From Glomus cerebriforme (lineage: Eukaryota; Glomeromycota; Glomeromycetes; Glomerales; Glomeraceae), in contig QKYT01000183.1 of the NCBI GenBank assembly GCA_003550305.1, forward strand, positions 47,982 through 96,943: DNA of 48,962 nt. The letters are read 5' to 3'. The notes below the pieces were generated by a model. That model was not told the origin of the DNA and made no database searches. It was given only the letters and a program-made list of their open reading frames with translations. Positions within the stretch are counted from its first letter, which is position 1; each line of letters opens with the position of its first letter. Of the stretch, positions 34,438 through 44,999 are shown piece by piece. The position numbers and the translations under genes were made by a program.

Positions 34438-35699
34438 CTATTATCAAAAAATACTGAATCATCATCAGAAAATTCTCCAGTTTTATTAATACTTAGTGGA
34501 AGAATACCCATTTTTTTCTAACAGTTTGAAATTGTTTGAGGAGATACTGTTGACCATGCTTCAGCCGCATTTTGTAGAGTATCATAAATGGTATAATCTG
34601 CAAGCTCCTTTAAAATACCGTCCTACACATCATCATATGCATTAATCCTATTCTGAATGAAAAGGCATTTGTAATGACACTTAAATGAATTAATAATCCC
34701 TGCATCATAAGGCTGAAGTTTAGTGGTAGTATTTGGTAAAAGAAATTTTACATTTATACTATCCAACTTTTCCTGAGTTTCATCTAAAATAAGGTGTACT
34801 GGTATATTATCAATTAAAAAAATTATTTTTTGTCTTTTTCGTCTCATTATTTCATTGAGTTTAAGAAGAATTTCATTAAAAATGCTAACTTGCATCCATG
34901 CTTTTTTATTCCAAAAATAATAAACTGAAAGGTTCTTATAATTAATATTCTTCATGATACGAGAAGTTTTGTATTTATAAATAAATGTTAGCGTCATTTT
35001 CTCACTGCTAGTTGCATTTGTTGCACAAAATATTATAGTACAGAATTTCTCTTTTTTATGCCCTGATAGAAAATTACATGCCAAAACTCTAGAAGGTTCC
35101 ATCTTCCAGAATAGGCTAGTTTTATCACCATTTCAAATATCTTTAGGGTTGTAAGATGCAAGAAGCTGTTGTAAAATAAGACGATCTCTTTTTATTGATT
35201 CAGCTGAAGGAGCACTTTCAGCTTCACCTTGCTTTTTAAACTAATGCAAACTATGCCATTTTTTAAAGCCACCTAACCAACCCTCTGAATGATGAAAATC
35301 TTCTATTGAAAACTGTTTGGCAAAATAGTTTGCCTTTATCTTTAAAATATTACCATCAATATTTTGCTTTGTGTTAAGTGCATTATCAACCCATAAGCCA
35401 AGTGCATCTTCAAGTTGTGGCCATTTTGGCCTGTAAAATTTTTTAATATTCTCTTAGCTCTCTGTAATCGTAAGCCAATGGTTACTTTCTCTTAAAATAT
35501 CAGTAATTGTAGATTTTCCAACATTAGATTTTTGCGCAAGTTCTACATTTTGGAGTGCCAGGTCTTTTTCTTTCATTTCACAAATTTCATGCTTTTGTTT
35601 AGCAGAAAAACTAATTTTTTCTCTTTGTTAGCATTTTCAGAACTTTTGAAGAAATTTAACTGATTCAGACTAATGGAAATCAGAAAAAGTGAGACGCAT
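34438..35699 (-). pseudogene. pogo/Tigger transposase, main exon
   Basis: From ATG at 35699 the minus frame reads MRLTFSDFH, stop, then SFSAKQKHEICEMKEKDLAL, QKSNVGKSTITDILRES (CENP-B-type helix-turn-helix) and FYRPKWPQLEDALGLWVDNA. FSIEDFHHSEGWLGGFKKWH and NGDKTSLFWKMEP follow (first catalytic Asp region). The 160-codon open part 35102-34623 includes KIIFLIDNIPVHLI (second Asp, DNxPxH) and FLLPNTTTKLQPYDAGIINS (third Asp). A TAG after INAYDDV precedes ILKELADYTIYD, and the exon ends at ATAG|GTATG (34437/34438). About eight stops, several apparent CAG-to-TAG or TGG-to-TAG/TGA changes, make it inactive. Confidence 0.85.
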
Positions 35700-35942
35700 A
35701 ATGATGATGCATCCATCTTTTATATTAGCCCTATACAAGTCACGTGATAGTTCGTTATACTAAATATGCAGCTAATATATTTGGACTAACTAAAGTAAGT
35801 TCGGATGCAATATATAGTAATTTATTATGTGATTTCGTTATATCCAGTGTAATTTATTATAAAAAAATCAGTTTTGTAAAACCTGCTTCAGTATAACAAG
35901 TTTTTGGTACAAACAGGTTCGTTATAACCAGTGACGACTGTA

Positions 35943-36430
35943 TTTAGGTTAGTCGTTGTTATGCCTAATCGTTCTCTTGATTTCTTTATCTTAACTTTTA
36001 TAATTTACGTTCAAATAAAATAATTAAGCAAGTAGAGGTAACAATAATTTAGTTTATAGAGTATCAGTTTGCTCTTTAATTGGTAAAAGGTATAGTAATT
36101 TTGAAGTAAAAGATATTTTATTATTCAATTGAAGTTACAAGAACTGAAGGTAACTTAAGAAAATTCAAAGGATATTTATACAAAAATAAAATATAATAAA
36201 AAAATAATAACTATAATAAATATAACTAATATATTAAACATAATAAATATAATAAAAATAATAAATATATTAATTATCCTAAATTCCTAACTATCTTAAC
36301 TATCATCAATATATATCACTACTATCACTAAGATTACCATAATTATAAAAATCTCAATTATAGAGTGGCATAGTATGGTACAGTAAATAGGCATAGTAAA
36401 TCTTTACATTAACAATTTTCTCCTCCTATA
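35943..36430. other. AT-rich spacer, no gene seen
   Basis: Includes AATAATAAATATAA-type low-complexity DNA at 36185-36270. Around 36360-36460 it may hold the 3' end of the gypsy element (CTCCTCCTATAACTGAGCTC), but no LTR boundary could be fixed. Confidence 0.4.
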
Positions 36431-37400
36431 ACTGAGCTCTTGTGATGGTTATAGTTTTTTCAAGTAAGGCCTGATATTAAGTTGTACCAATTCTTAAAAT
36501 CATAGTTAAAGTAGTATTTTTAGATTGATTAATTTGTTTTATTCCCAAAAATTTGAAAATATAATATGTATGAACTACTACTTTTTGATAATATGGCAAG
36601 GGTAGTTTCATACAGAGAGCTCTTTTTAATAAATTAGAAATCTTAATTTCAATAACTTTTCCAATATACCAAGCATTTAATAGGATTTTTACATGATTTT
36701 GTCTACTGATATTTCTTCTTAATTGTCAAAGAAGAGAACTAATTTGTTAACTTGGAGTCTCATTTTTATTTTGTAAAGTGATATTAAGATTCATAATGAT
36801 ATTATCTCTTTGAAGGTCTTCTAATATAAGATTGTAATTATTTATTATAAATTTCAAGAAATTATAACTAGGGATTATTAGTTATTTCTATCTTTATATA
36901 TTTTCAGAAAACTTCTATTTACAGAAGTTTTTAGACTATTTTTGATAATTTTCTTAATTTATAAGCACTATTTTCTATATTGTTATGGATGTAATACAGT
37001 CCTTTTCATTTGGGATTTAATTTTTTAGACTATTGCTTATCTAGAGTAGTATGTTAGTATAAGGCTTGATTACCAATCTTAAATTTGATTTTTCTTTTTA
37101 ATTTCTTATCATGAAAATCCTTTTGTTTTTGCTGTTCAGCCCTAATCTGCTATTGCACATCATTTCTAATATCTGATAGGTACATTAATTGATGATCTAT
37201 ATATCTAATTAGATTAAATTCCTCCTCCATTTCTGTACTATCAGTTGGTAATTTTGCTTTTCTCCCATATACAAGGAAAAATAATGATACTTTTCTAATT
37301 GAATGTGAACTGATTCGGTAGGTGAAAAGTACAGGGGTTATAAACTTGTCCCAATCATTTAAATGATTAGTGGTAATTTGTGACAAGACTTCTAATAAGG
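36431..37400 (-). pseudogene. Ty3/gypsy pol remnant: integrase C-terminal part
   Basis: Minus strand from 37400 leftwards: VLSQITTNHLNDWDKFITPV, LFTYRISSHSIRKVSLFFLV and YGRKAKLPTDSTE (37150-37400), then KQKDFHDKKLKRKIKFKIGN and LDKQ*SKKLNPK*KG (37000-37150). These are the gypsy integrase end and its SH3-like tail. It continues with many stops to about 36430. The integrase inserts retroelement cDNA. The upstream half is at 40271-40690, on the other side of an inserted MULE. Confidence 0.85.
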
Positions 37401-40260
37401 GTATAGTTCGAAATCCCAAAACTCAAAATCCTGACAGGCCAAAATCCTGAAACTCAAAATCCCAAAATCCAAAATCCTGACAGTGACAAAATCCTGACAG
37501 GTCAAAATCCCAACGAGTACAAAATCCCTGTACAGCAATTTCTTTAGTTGCTTTAGGTTAATTTGCCATTATTAAGCTTTAATGCTGCTCAGAATTAGAT
37601 TTTGGAATTTTTTAATTATTATTTAGTTTAGTTAGTTAATTAAGTTATACTACATATTGTTATATAATTTCTGATTTAATTAATAAATAAACCATTGCTT
37701 AATTTCTTGATAAACTTCTATTTTATATTACTTTAATTTTGTTACATATATAATTAATAAAACTTATTATCGATTTTTCATAAATTCTCACACCCTTTAT
37801 TTTATTTTATTTATTACATTACTCTATGTTATTTAATATTACACTTTGTTATATACTATATTTAGTTAGCCAAGTATTTCATTTTTTTATTAATTTTGAT
37901 ATTACCATTTACTATGATGATANGAAAATTGGCAGTAATATGTCATTATTAAATGCGCCTTCAAATTGTTATTACATTTTTTAAATAATTAAGCAAAATA
38001 CCCCCCACTGTAACAAGTTAAAATCCTGAAACTCATATTGCCAAAAAATGCAATTTTAAATGGCGTGGGTAAAATAAATCCACATAANGTATAAATTTGA
38101 ATTAATAAATACTAAAATAGCATAACCTGGTTTATTCACATGTACACGATTATATACAAAAGGTAGATAATCATTCCCTCATTAATACATTTATAGGTAA
38201 ATAAAGCGCCTTGATATATTTATAATATATACTGCACATAATTACTACGCATAATTATAAATGCCATAAACNAAAACTTCTTATTTTTGCTTTTTCATTC
38301 TTTAATCACAAAAACATATTAAAAATGGAAAATTATGAAGTATGTGATATTGTTCNATCCCAAAAAGAAAACAATAAAATAAATGTTCAAAGCTATTTAA
38401 TAGTACAAGAACAAACATGAAAGGATACATATTATTAGTGTTGCGAGAGAAGAAAACTAGATAATTGTAAGGGTCGTGCAACAACAAATTTTCATAATGG
38501 GTTCTATTATCTTAAAAAATTTGTTGAACATGATCACTCACCTCAACCTAGTAATGCAAAAGTTACATAAATTATTGGCCAAATCAAGCAGAAAGCTTGT
38601 GTAATAAGAGACAAACCTATACAAATTATTCAAGATATTACTGTTAATATGTCACAAGAGTACTACCCCTACATGCCATCTTCTAATATTTTTCATTCAA
38701 GAATTAAACATGTTAAAAGAGCAGAAATGCTTACTTAACCACAAACTATTGAAGAGATTAATGTTCCAGATTCACTTCGTTTAACTTTAAATNGCGATAC
38801 TTTCTTAATAAGGGATTGTGAAATTGGTAATGATCNAATTTTACTATTTGCTACACAAGCAAATATTCAATGCTTGTCTAGAGCTCTATTTTGGTTAATG
38901 GATGGTACTTTCAAAACTGTTCCAACAGTATTTCGTCAATTGTATACNATTCATGCACCTGTTGGTGGTGAAAATTCAAGAATTCTTCCTCTCGTTTACT
39001 CATTAATAACAAGTAAATCAGAAGAAATCTACAAAAGCTTNTTCNAAGAATTGATTGATTTTGNAGCAGAAAATGATCTAATTTTACAACCTTCAATAAT
39101 TCTAACTGATTTTAAGTTATCAATCAATGCATCCCACTATGTATTTCCTAATGTTGAAAACAAAGTGTGTTTTTTTCATTTAGGATAGTCTGGATGGTAA
39201 AAAATTCAATCATGTAGACTTGCTACTAGATATGGTAATGATGAGNAATTTAGTTTAATGTTGCGACATTTGTTTACACTGGCTTTTTTACCACCACAGG
39301 AAATTCCAGAAGCATTTAATATATTAAAGCTTGAAATGCCTCCAGAAGCAAATGAAGTTGTTCAATNGTTTGAAGACAATTATGTTCATGGAAGGATATA
39401 TTAGCATCTTTGAAATGAAACTGTTATTCATTCAGCTTCTTTATTTTCACCTCAATTGTGGTCAGTATATAATTCAAATGAGATGGAAATTTTATGAACA
39501 TATAATAATGTCGAAGCTTGGCATCGGCGTTGGGAAATTTTGGTTGGGCAAAGTCATATAAGTGTTTATAGGATGATTGAAGAGTTACAGAAGNAACAAC
39601 AGAGTGTAGACCTTCAAGTTGAAAATATTATTCATGAAAAACAAGGAAAAACAAAAAAAAAAGCCTTAATTGAGAGGGAAAAAAGAATAATGATGATAGT
39701 TGATGATAGAGAAAACCGCTCAGTAATGGATTTTCTGCGAGAGATCACTCATAATCTTACAATATAATTATGATACATTTTGAATTTTTTTTTGTTTATG
39801 AGAATTATAAATAAAGTATCATTTAACCTGTTTTTACAAATAATAAATATATATCAGCATTTGTTTTTATTTTATTTTTATTTTAAAGTGAATAAAGTAT
39901 AAAATATATAAAAATAAATTATTTATTAAAGTAAATTTAAGTAAGATCATTAACAACGAATGTGATCGGCAAATAAAATCAAGTAGTTTTTATTAATTCA
40001 ATCATATATGCCATTCTTTCTTTCATATTTACAATGTACATTCAATTATTAAATCTAATATATATACAATATAAAAATAAACTATACATTTTAATATAAT
40101 TAAAAAATCTAAAATTAAATTTTATATTTTAAAATTTTGTAAATTGTCATCCAGTGATCTGTCGGGATTTCGTACCTGTCGGGATTTTGGATTTTGGAAT
40201 TTTGAGTTTTGGGATTTTGGCTTGTCAGGATTTTGAGTTTTAGGATTTTGGATGGCACTC
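37401..40260 (+). mobile_element. MULE DNA transposon with 10-bp target duplication
   Basis: A 2860-bp element. TCTAATAAGG flanks it at 37391-37400 and 40261-40270; joining the flanks restores the gypsy integrase frame (RTLLEVLSQ). The termini GTATAGTTCGAAATCC (left) and GAGTGCCATCCAAAATCC (right, inward) lead into the shared AAAACTCAAAATCCTGACA. Both arms (37412-37530, 40147-40250) iterate AAAATCC(T/C)GACAGG/AAAATCCCAAAACTC. The interior encodes a FLYWCH/MULE transposase. Confidence 0.92.
38325..39767 (+). pseudogene. MULE transposase with FLYWCH-type zinc finger, decayed
   Basis: A single frame runs from ATG 38325 to TAA after 39767. It begins MENYEVCDIV; a FLYWCH-type finger follows (CCERRKLDNCKGRATT, then KKFVEHDHSPQPS). 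The MULE domain contains FWLMDGTFKTVPTVFRQLY (first catalytic Asp in DGTF), HAPVGGENSRILPLVYSLIT, PSIILTDFKLSINASHYVFP (second Asp in TDF), and CFFHLG (the CxxH). EIPEAFNILKLEMPPEANEV, NNVEAWHRRWEILVGQSHIS and a Lys/Glu-rich C-terminal helix follow. The frame is collinear throughout but has about nine stop codons, most explicable as CGA/CAA/CAG or TGG transitions. Several ambiguous bases. No indels evident. Confidence 0.9.
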
Positions 40261-40270
40261 TCTAATAAGG

Positions 40271-40690
40271 TACGATTAAATCTTTGACAAGTCCATTTGT
40301 TTACAAATATTAATAAGAATTTAACATTAAGTGTATAATTTTAAATTTCTTTAATAATCCTTTCAAAAGTTAATTATTAAATGAGTTCTCTATCAGTTAG
40401 GATTTTTCTAATAAATAATACTTTCATAAATGACAGTAATAGTTTCTTGTATGGTAGCTTCTTTATAGATTTAGCTTCTAGTCATTTAGTTATATAATCC
40501 ATAATGACAATAATTTACTTGTTTTCTTGAGTTATTACGTTCAGCAGTCTTACATACATAATCAATTCCAATTTGATAGAAGGTGATCCAATTAGAATTG
40601 GATGTAAGGGTTTCTAACTTCCTATTGCTTAGATTTTTCTTTTTTTTGGCATGTGTCATATGACTTTATATAAGCACTAATAACTTAGAA
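40271..40690 (-). pseudogene. Ty3/gypsy pol remnant: integrase core, other half
   Basis: Minus strand, right to left: GIDYVCKTAERNN (about 40545-40580), MDYITK, EAKSIKK, ILTDREL (about 40375-40405) and QRFNRTLLE (40262-40290). The last of these continues directly into the fragment left of the MULE. The integrase catalytic-core layout (DY..T..TDRG..N.LVERFN) is recognisable, but with many stops. Confidence 0.75.
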
Positions 40691-40699
40691 TATTTGAGG

Positions 40700-40780
40700 C
40701 CAAAAGAATCACAGGTAATGATTGCCTAAGTAATGATTATTCAGATAACAATTACCCAGGTGATGTTTAGCAATTTCTGT
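40700..40780. repeat. Solo arm related to the 40943-42379 element
   Basis: CAGGTAATGATTGCCTAAG.. ending GGTGATGTTTAGCAATTTCT has the same iterated motif and terminal GTTTAGCAATTT as the right end of the next element. The partner left arm is not found, so it is a fragment or deletion derivative. Confidence 0.6.
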
Positions 40781-40942
40781 TATATAATATATATAAATTT
40801 TATAAAATTTGACTTTAAATTAATTTCATAAATTTATTCTTAAGATTTCTTGTTAAAAAAAAATTATAAATCTACTAAAATAAGATTAATAAATTTAGCT
40901 TAAATTTTATAAAATATAAATATGAAATTAATTATTAATATA

Positions 40943-42379
40943 GAAAATTGCTAAACATCATCTGAGTGATTGTTACCTAGGTAATTGTTACCTGGGTCAT
41001 TAATCACGTGGCAGATTTAATATTTTTGATTGGTCATATAATTGCGTCATGTTTATTTGTATATTATCGAATCTTGTTTCAGTATAAGTTTGTTTCCTCA
41101 GTTCTTCTTTTCTTTTATTTTTATTTTAACTTATACTTTTACACTTTATTTCTTACTAATTCTATTTCATTATTTTTAGGTCCTTTAGTCTTTCCGGTTC
41201 TGCAATTAAGGTTTAGTTGTTTTTTACTTTACATTTCATTTCTTACTCTTTTTTTTATTTTTTTTTATTTGTTTTTATTGTTTCTGTTTCATATTTCATA
41301 TTTCATTTTTCACTAATTTTATTTCATTTTTTTTTAGATCTTTTAGTTCTTTCAGTTTTACAATTAATAAAGGTATATTTTTTATTTTTTATTTATTTTT
41401 TTTTTTATTATTTCTATCATATATTTTATTTCTTATTAACTTCATTTTTTTTTACTTTATGGTTTTATTTTTACTTGGCTTCCTATCATTATCTCTTGCT
41501 ACTCAACTTCCTATCATGATCATTTTTTTATTTTTTGTCTTTCATCATTTTTCACTTCTATTACTTCTTATTATTTCATACTTTTCATCTTCTATTATCT
41601 TCTATTACATCTTTTCATTTTTCATTATCTCTTTTTTTTCTCTATTTACTTTTTATCACTCCTTTTTATCTCCCATCACTCCTTTTCATCTTCTATTACT
41701 TCTCTTCATTTCCTATCATTTATAAATGATCAAAAGCTAAAATAAAGAATGCCTATGATAGAGAATAAAATTATTTAAAATAATGACCAACGAATTTAAG
41801 TTTTCCATAATTAATAGATCATGATTTCTCTTTGTTTCCCATTACTCCTCTTTGTCTTCCATTACTCCTCTTCATCTTCTATCACTCCTTTTTATTTTCC
41901 ATCACTTTTCTTTATCTTTCCATCAATTCTTTTCATCTCCTATTGCTCCTTTTCATTTCTCATCTCTTCTTTTCATCTCCCATCACTTCTTATTATTTCT
42001 TTTTACTTCCTTTTATTTACTATTACTTTCTATTACTCTATTGTTATTTTATTTTTTTATTAGCATCTTTCTTCTTNATNATTATAATTTACTTATCTTT
42101 TTTATTTATTNTTATTGTTTCTTTTATTTGTATCACTTCATTAAAAATAAATAAAATCGTAAATGTATGACTTTTAAATTTTAAAAAATTTTATTAGATA
42201 AGATTATTTTGAATAAATATATTTGCAAAAAAAATATTTTTTTAAAATCTTTTGCAATAAAATTTAAGTTTAGCTAATCATAAATTAGTCAAGTTAAAAA
42301 AATCAGCCTATACATCATGTGACATATTTGAAAAAAAAAACCCAGGTGATGATCGCCTAGGTGATATTTAGCAATTTCC
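40943..42379. mobile_element. Fold-back element with exact 9-bp target duplication
   Basis: Left end GAAAATTGCTAAACATCATC and right end (inward) GGAAATTGCTAAATATCACC are inverted. The arms iterate GTGAT..CCTAGGTAA motifs (40955-41020, 42342-42370). ATTAATATA occurs immediately outside both ends (40934-40942, 42380-42388), an exact 9-bp duplication fitting MULE-type mobilisation. The 1437-bp interior is pyrimidine-rich with two exon-like units (TTTTTAG|GTCCTTTAG.. near 41180 and TTTTTAG|ATCTTTTAG.. near 41338) and a CATCTTCTATCACTCC-type repeat. Long open frames across it encode only Phe/Ser/Leu-rich low complexity. Confidence 0.85.
41520..42060 (+). repeat. Pyrimidine-rich degenerate tandem repeat
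   Basis: Two blocks (about 41530-41720 and 41830-42050) iterate TTCATCTTCTATCACTCCTTTT-like units of about 22-24 bp on a strongly C+T-biased strand. It may adopt triplex or H-DNA forms. Inside the fold-back element. Confidence 0.75.
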
Positions 42380-42615
42380 ATTAATATATATAAAATATAA
42401 TATAAAAAATAAGAATATATATATATATAATTTAATTAAGAGTTTATAATTTCATCTTTTTTCTTATTTTTTATATGAAATTAATTTTTATATATAATTA
42501 TTATGATATAGATTTTTAGTATATATTATATATAAAAATATATTAATTCTATATTCTTATAAAAAATTTGTATACTGAAATATACTGAATGTATATTAAA
42601 TATATATAAAAAGTA

Positions 42616-44020
42616 GAAATATGCACTGATAAAATCTGTTTGATCTATCATTTATTTTTTAATCAGATCAAATGATCCTAAATAATTTGAGTAGATCTGT
42701 TAAATAATACCAGATTGATCAGATGTTATTCAGATGAACAGATTAGCTAGATTAATCAAATAATCTGGTCAAATTTATTAGTATTTTTTTTTAAAAAAAA
42801 CTTTACTTTTATTTTTAGAAGCATCTTCAGTCTTTTTCTTTAAAATTTAGTTTAAACTGAGATGATAAGCATAAATTTTTTTGTTTTTTCATCTTAATTG
42901 AAATGTCATTAATATTCTCTTTGCTTTATTTTTTTAGAGATTTTTTTCTGAAACTAGATTTTAGCTTGAATTATAAAAAATAAGTTAAGGGTAAAGATTT
43001 TTCAGTTTTTTGAAATTTTTTTTTGTTTTTGAAATGTTATTAATATTTCTTTTTTTAGGAGACTCCTTGATTTCAGTTTGAATTATAAAGGTAAGTTAAA
43101 AAAAAAAATTTTATTTTTTTTTTTGTCATTAAAAATGTCATTAATGTTCCTTTTTTTTTTTATAAGAGATATCTTCCTAGATTTGGATTTTAGTATAGAC
43201 TATAAAAGTAAGTTAAAAGAAGAGAATTTTCATTTTTTTTTTGTCATTAAAAATGTTATTAATATTTCTTTTTCTTTTTTTTTCTATAGAGGATACCTTT
43301 CTGGATTTGGATTTTAGCTTGGACTATAAAAGTAAATTAGAAGGAGAGAATTTTTATTTTTTTTTATCATTAGAAATATCATTAATATTTCTTTTTCTTT
43401 TTTTTATAAGGAATACCTTTAGTTTCTAGACTTGAAATTCAGCTTAAAATATGAAAGATAAGTTAGTAGTTAAAGTTTTTTGTTTTTTTCAAGTTTTTTT
43501 TTTTGTTTTTGAAATATTATTAATACTTTTTTTACTTTTTTTTTAGAGTGCCTTTTTGAACTGAATTTCAGTTTGGATTATGAAAGGTAAGTTGATTTTT
43601 TCAGGATTTTTTAGGATTTTTTTTGTCTTGAAATATCATTAATATTTCTTTTATTTTTTTCTTTAGAAAACATTTTTCTGGACTGGATTTCAGCTTGGAT
43701 TATGAAAAATAAGTTAATTTTTCAGTTTTTTTTTGTTTTTAGAATATCATTAACATTTCTTTTACTTCTTTTTTTTAAAGAATGTCTTCCTAAATTGAAT
43801 TTTAGCTTATATTATGAAAGGTAAGTTGATTTTTTAGAGGGTTTCAAGTTTTTTTTGTCTTTGAAATGTCATTAATGTTCCTTTTACTTCTATTGTTCTT
43901 CATCAGATTGATCAAATATCTGTTAATCCATCTGGTGATACAAATGGATTAATCCAAATCTGGTTATTTTTTGGATGGATCATTGGATATTTGGATTGAC
44001 CAGATTTTGGAGTATATCTC
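42616..44020. mobile_element. Fold-back element with GATCTG arms and exon-like array 3
   Basis: The left arm (42616-42785: GAAATATGCACTGATAAAATCTG.., iterated AGATCAAATGATC/CAGATTGATCAGATG) and right arm (43900-44020: CAGATTGATCAAATATC.. to GTATATCTC) are inverted relatives. The interior array resembles that of the 30448-31730 element. I could not identify a target duplication, so the ends are approximate. Confidence 0.65.
42925..43830 (+). repeat. Tandem exon-like array 3 (8 units, period about 120 bp)
   Basis: Each unit has CATTAATRTTTCTTTT plus a T-run and AG, then a core of 33-50 nt containing GGATTTTAGCTTGGA followed by TTATGAAAGGTAAGTT. Acceptor-like AGs lie near 42938, 43060, 43170, 43290, 43411, 43547, 43667 and 43781. 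Three cores contain a full-length GTAAGTT donor directly after AAAG. The motif GATTT(T/C)(G/A)GCTTGGA is shared with array 2. Confidence 0.8.
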
Positions 44021-44600
44021 TAATGAAAAATATAGTAAGATACTAAATTCTGTTTTTTTTCAGTATATATAATGTTTTAGTATACTGTACAATTTAAATT
44101 CTTGTGTAATATAAATATAAAATCAGCAAAATATTTCGCAGTTAATCTTAAATATCCAATAAACTTAACTCTCGGCATTAAACTTCTGTCGAAGACGGCA
44201 TTCCATGGCAATCTGCCATGCCATAGGGGATAGTTTGCGTTACACACACGTTATCAAATACAAAAAAAACATTGAAGTTATGACTTTATTGTATGTGTTC
44301 TGAGTAAATGTGCCAGGGTTCTCCAATTTAGTTGTAAATTTTGCGAATAGCATGGTGTAATAATAGTAATCTAAAAAGGGAATTTTTGCTCTTAGAGAGA
44401 GGATCTCTGGGGAGTAGATTGATTTTCAATAATTTCTCAAGATGGTGGTTAAGAAACAATTTAAATTTTCAAAATGGTAAGACTTATAATTACAAAGTGA
44501 AAATTTTTAATCCATCAACCCAATAAATATTAATCATATAATATTATTTACAGAATTATAATTTTACAAAATTAATGTCCGAAATACCTTGTCAGCTAAA
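44021..44600. other. No supported gene
   Basis: A dyad at 44190-44215 (GGCATTCCATGGCA..TGCCATGCC) could form a hairpin. The short frame 44341-44526 is followed by more protein-like sequence to the right and might be part of the same remnant, but no motif is seen. Confidence 0.35.
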
Positions 44601-44619
44601 AAGGAGATATTGTTATTAG

Positions 44620-44860
44620 AAGGAATGATATTGAATTATTCCATTTTTCTTTAACCGTTAATCCCCTTGCTATTAATCAAAGCATCACAAAAACTTTTTT
44701 GAATATTCACGAAATTGAAGATTTAATCCTAAATAAAAAATTCAACCCTTTTCCTCTACGTCCAATAATCCTCCCTAATGAACACTATTCATCACATGAT
44801 GTTTACGAAAATATACTAATAAATTTTGGAAATAAATTGGTCATCAAAAAGTCTAAATGA
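44620..44860 (+). pseudogene. Coding-like remnant, unrecognised
   Basis: A ~78-codon stretch free of stops reads NDIELFHFSLTVNPLAINQS then KTFLNIHEIEDLILNKKFNP, ending before a TGA at about 44858. Composition is protein-like with no methionine start. It may be an exon of a lost gene; family unknown. Confidence 0.4.
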
Positions 44861-44999
44861 TATGGTATTGTTGACATCTCGGTTAGTTGTTGAATAATTA
44901 CGTCGACAATAATTCTTTCGCGATATTTGTGTGTTTGGGTAAATATTAATTTATGAATTTATACTGTATAAGAATTTGGGTCAATTTATATTTCAAACT

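Larger units (their letters stand above)
28977..35940 (-). mobile_element. pogo/Tigger DNA transposon (carrying a nested element)
   Basis: Inverted termini CAGTCATCACTGGATATAAT (left, 28977) and CAGTCGTCACTGGTTATAAC (right, from 35940 inward) match with few changes and continue GAACC(A/T)G. Both ends are flanked by TA (28975-28976 and 35941-35942), the standard target for this superfamily. It encodes a CENP-B/pogo-type transposase on the minus strand. Subtracting the 4736-bp insert at 29659-34394 leaves about 2.2 kb, the expected size. Confidence 0.9.

Noticed and set aside
41008..42170. Several long overlapping plus-strand frames encoding Phe/Leu/Ser/Ile-rich membrane-like proteins
   Set aside because: They arise in a polypyrimidine tandem repeat: T-rich DNA gives Phe/Leu/Ser codons and no stops in several frames at once.
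42967..43436. Plus-strand frames crossing array 3 (for example 43078-43317)
   Set aside because: They follow the tandem unit and its T-runs; the frame changes when unit length changes and there is no terminal exon.
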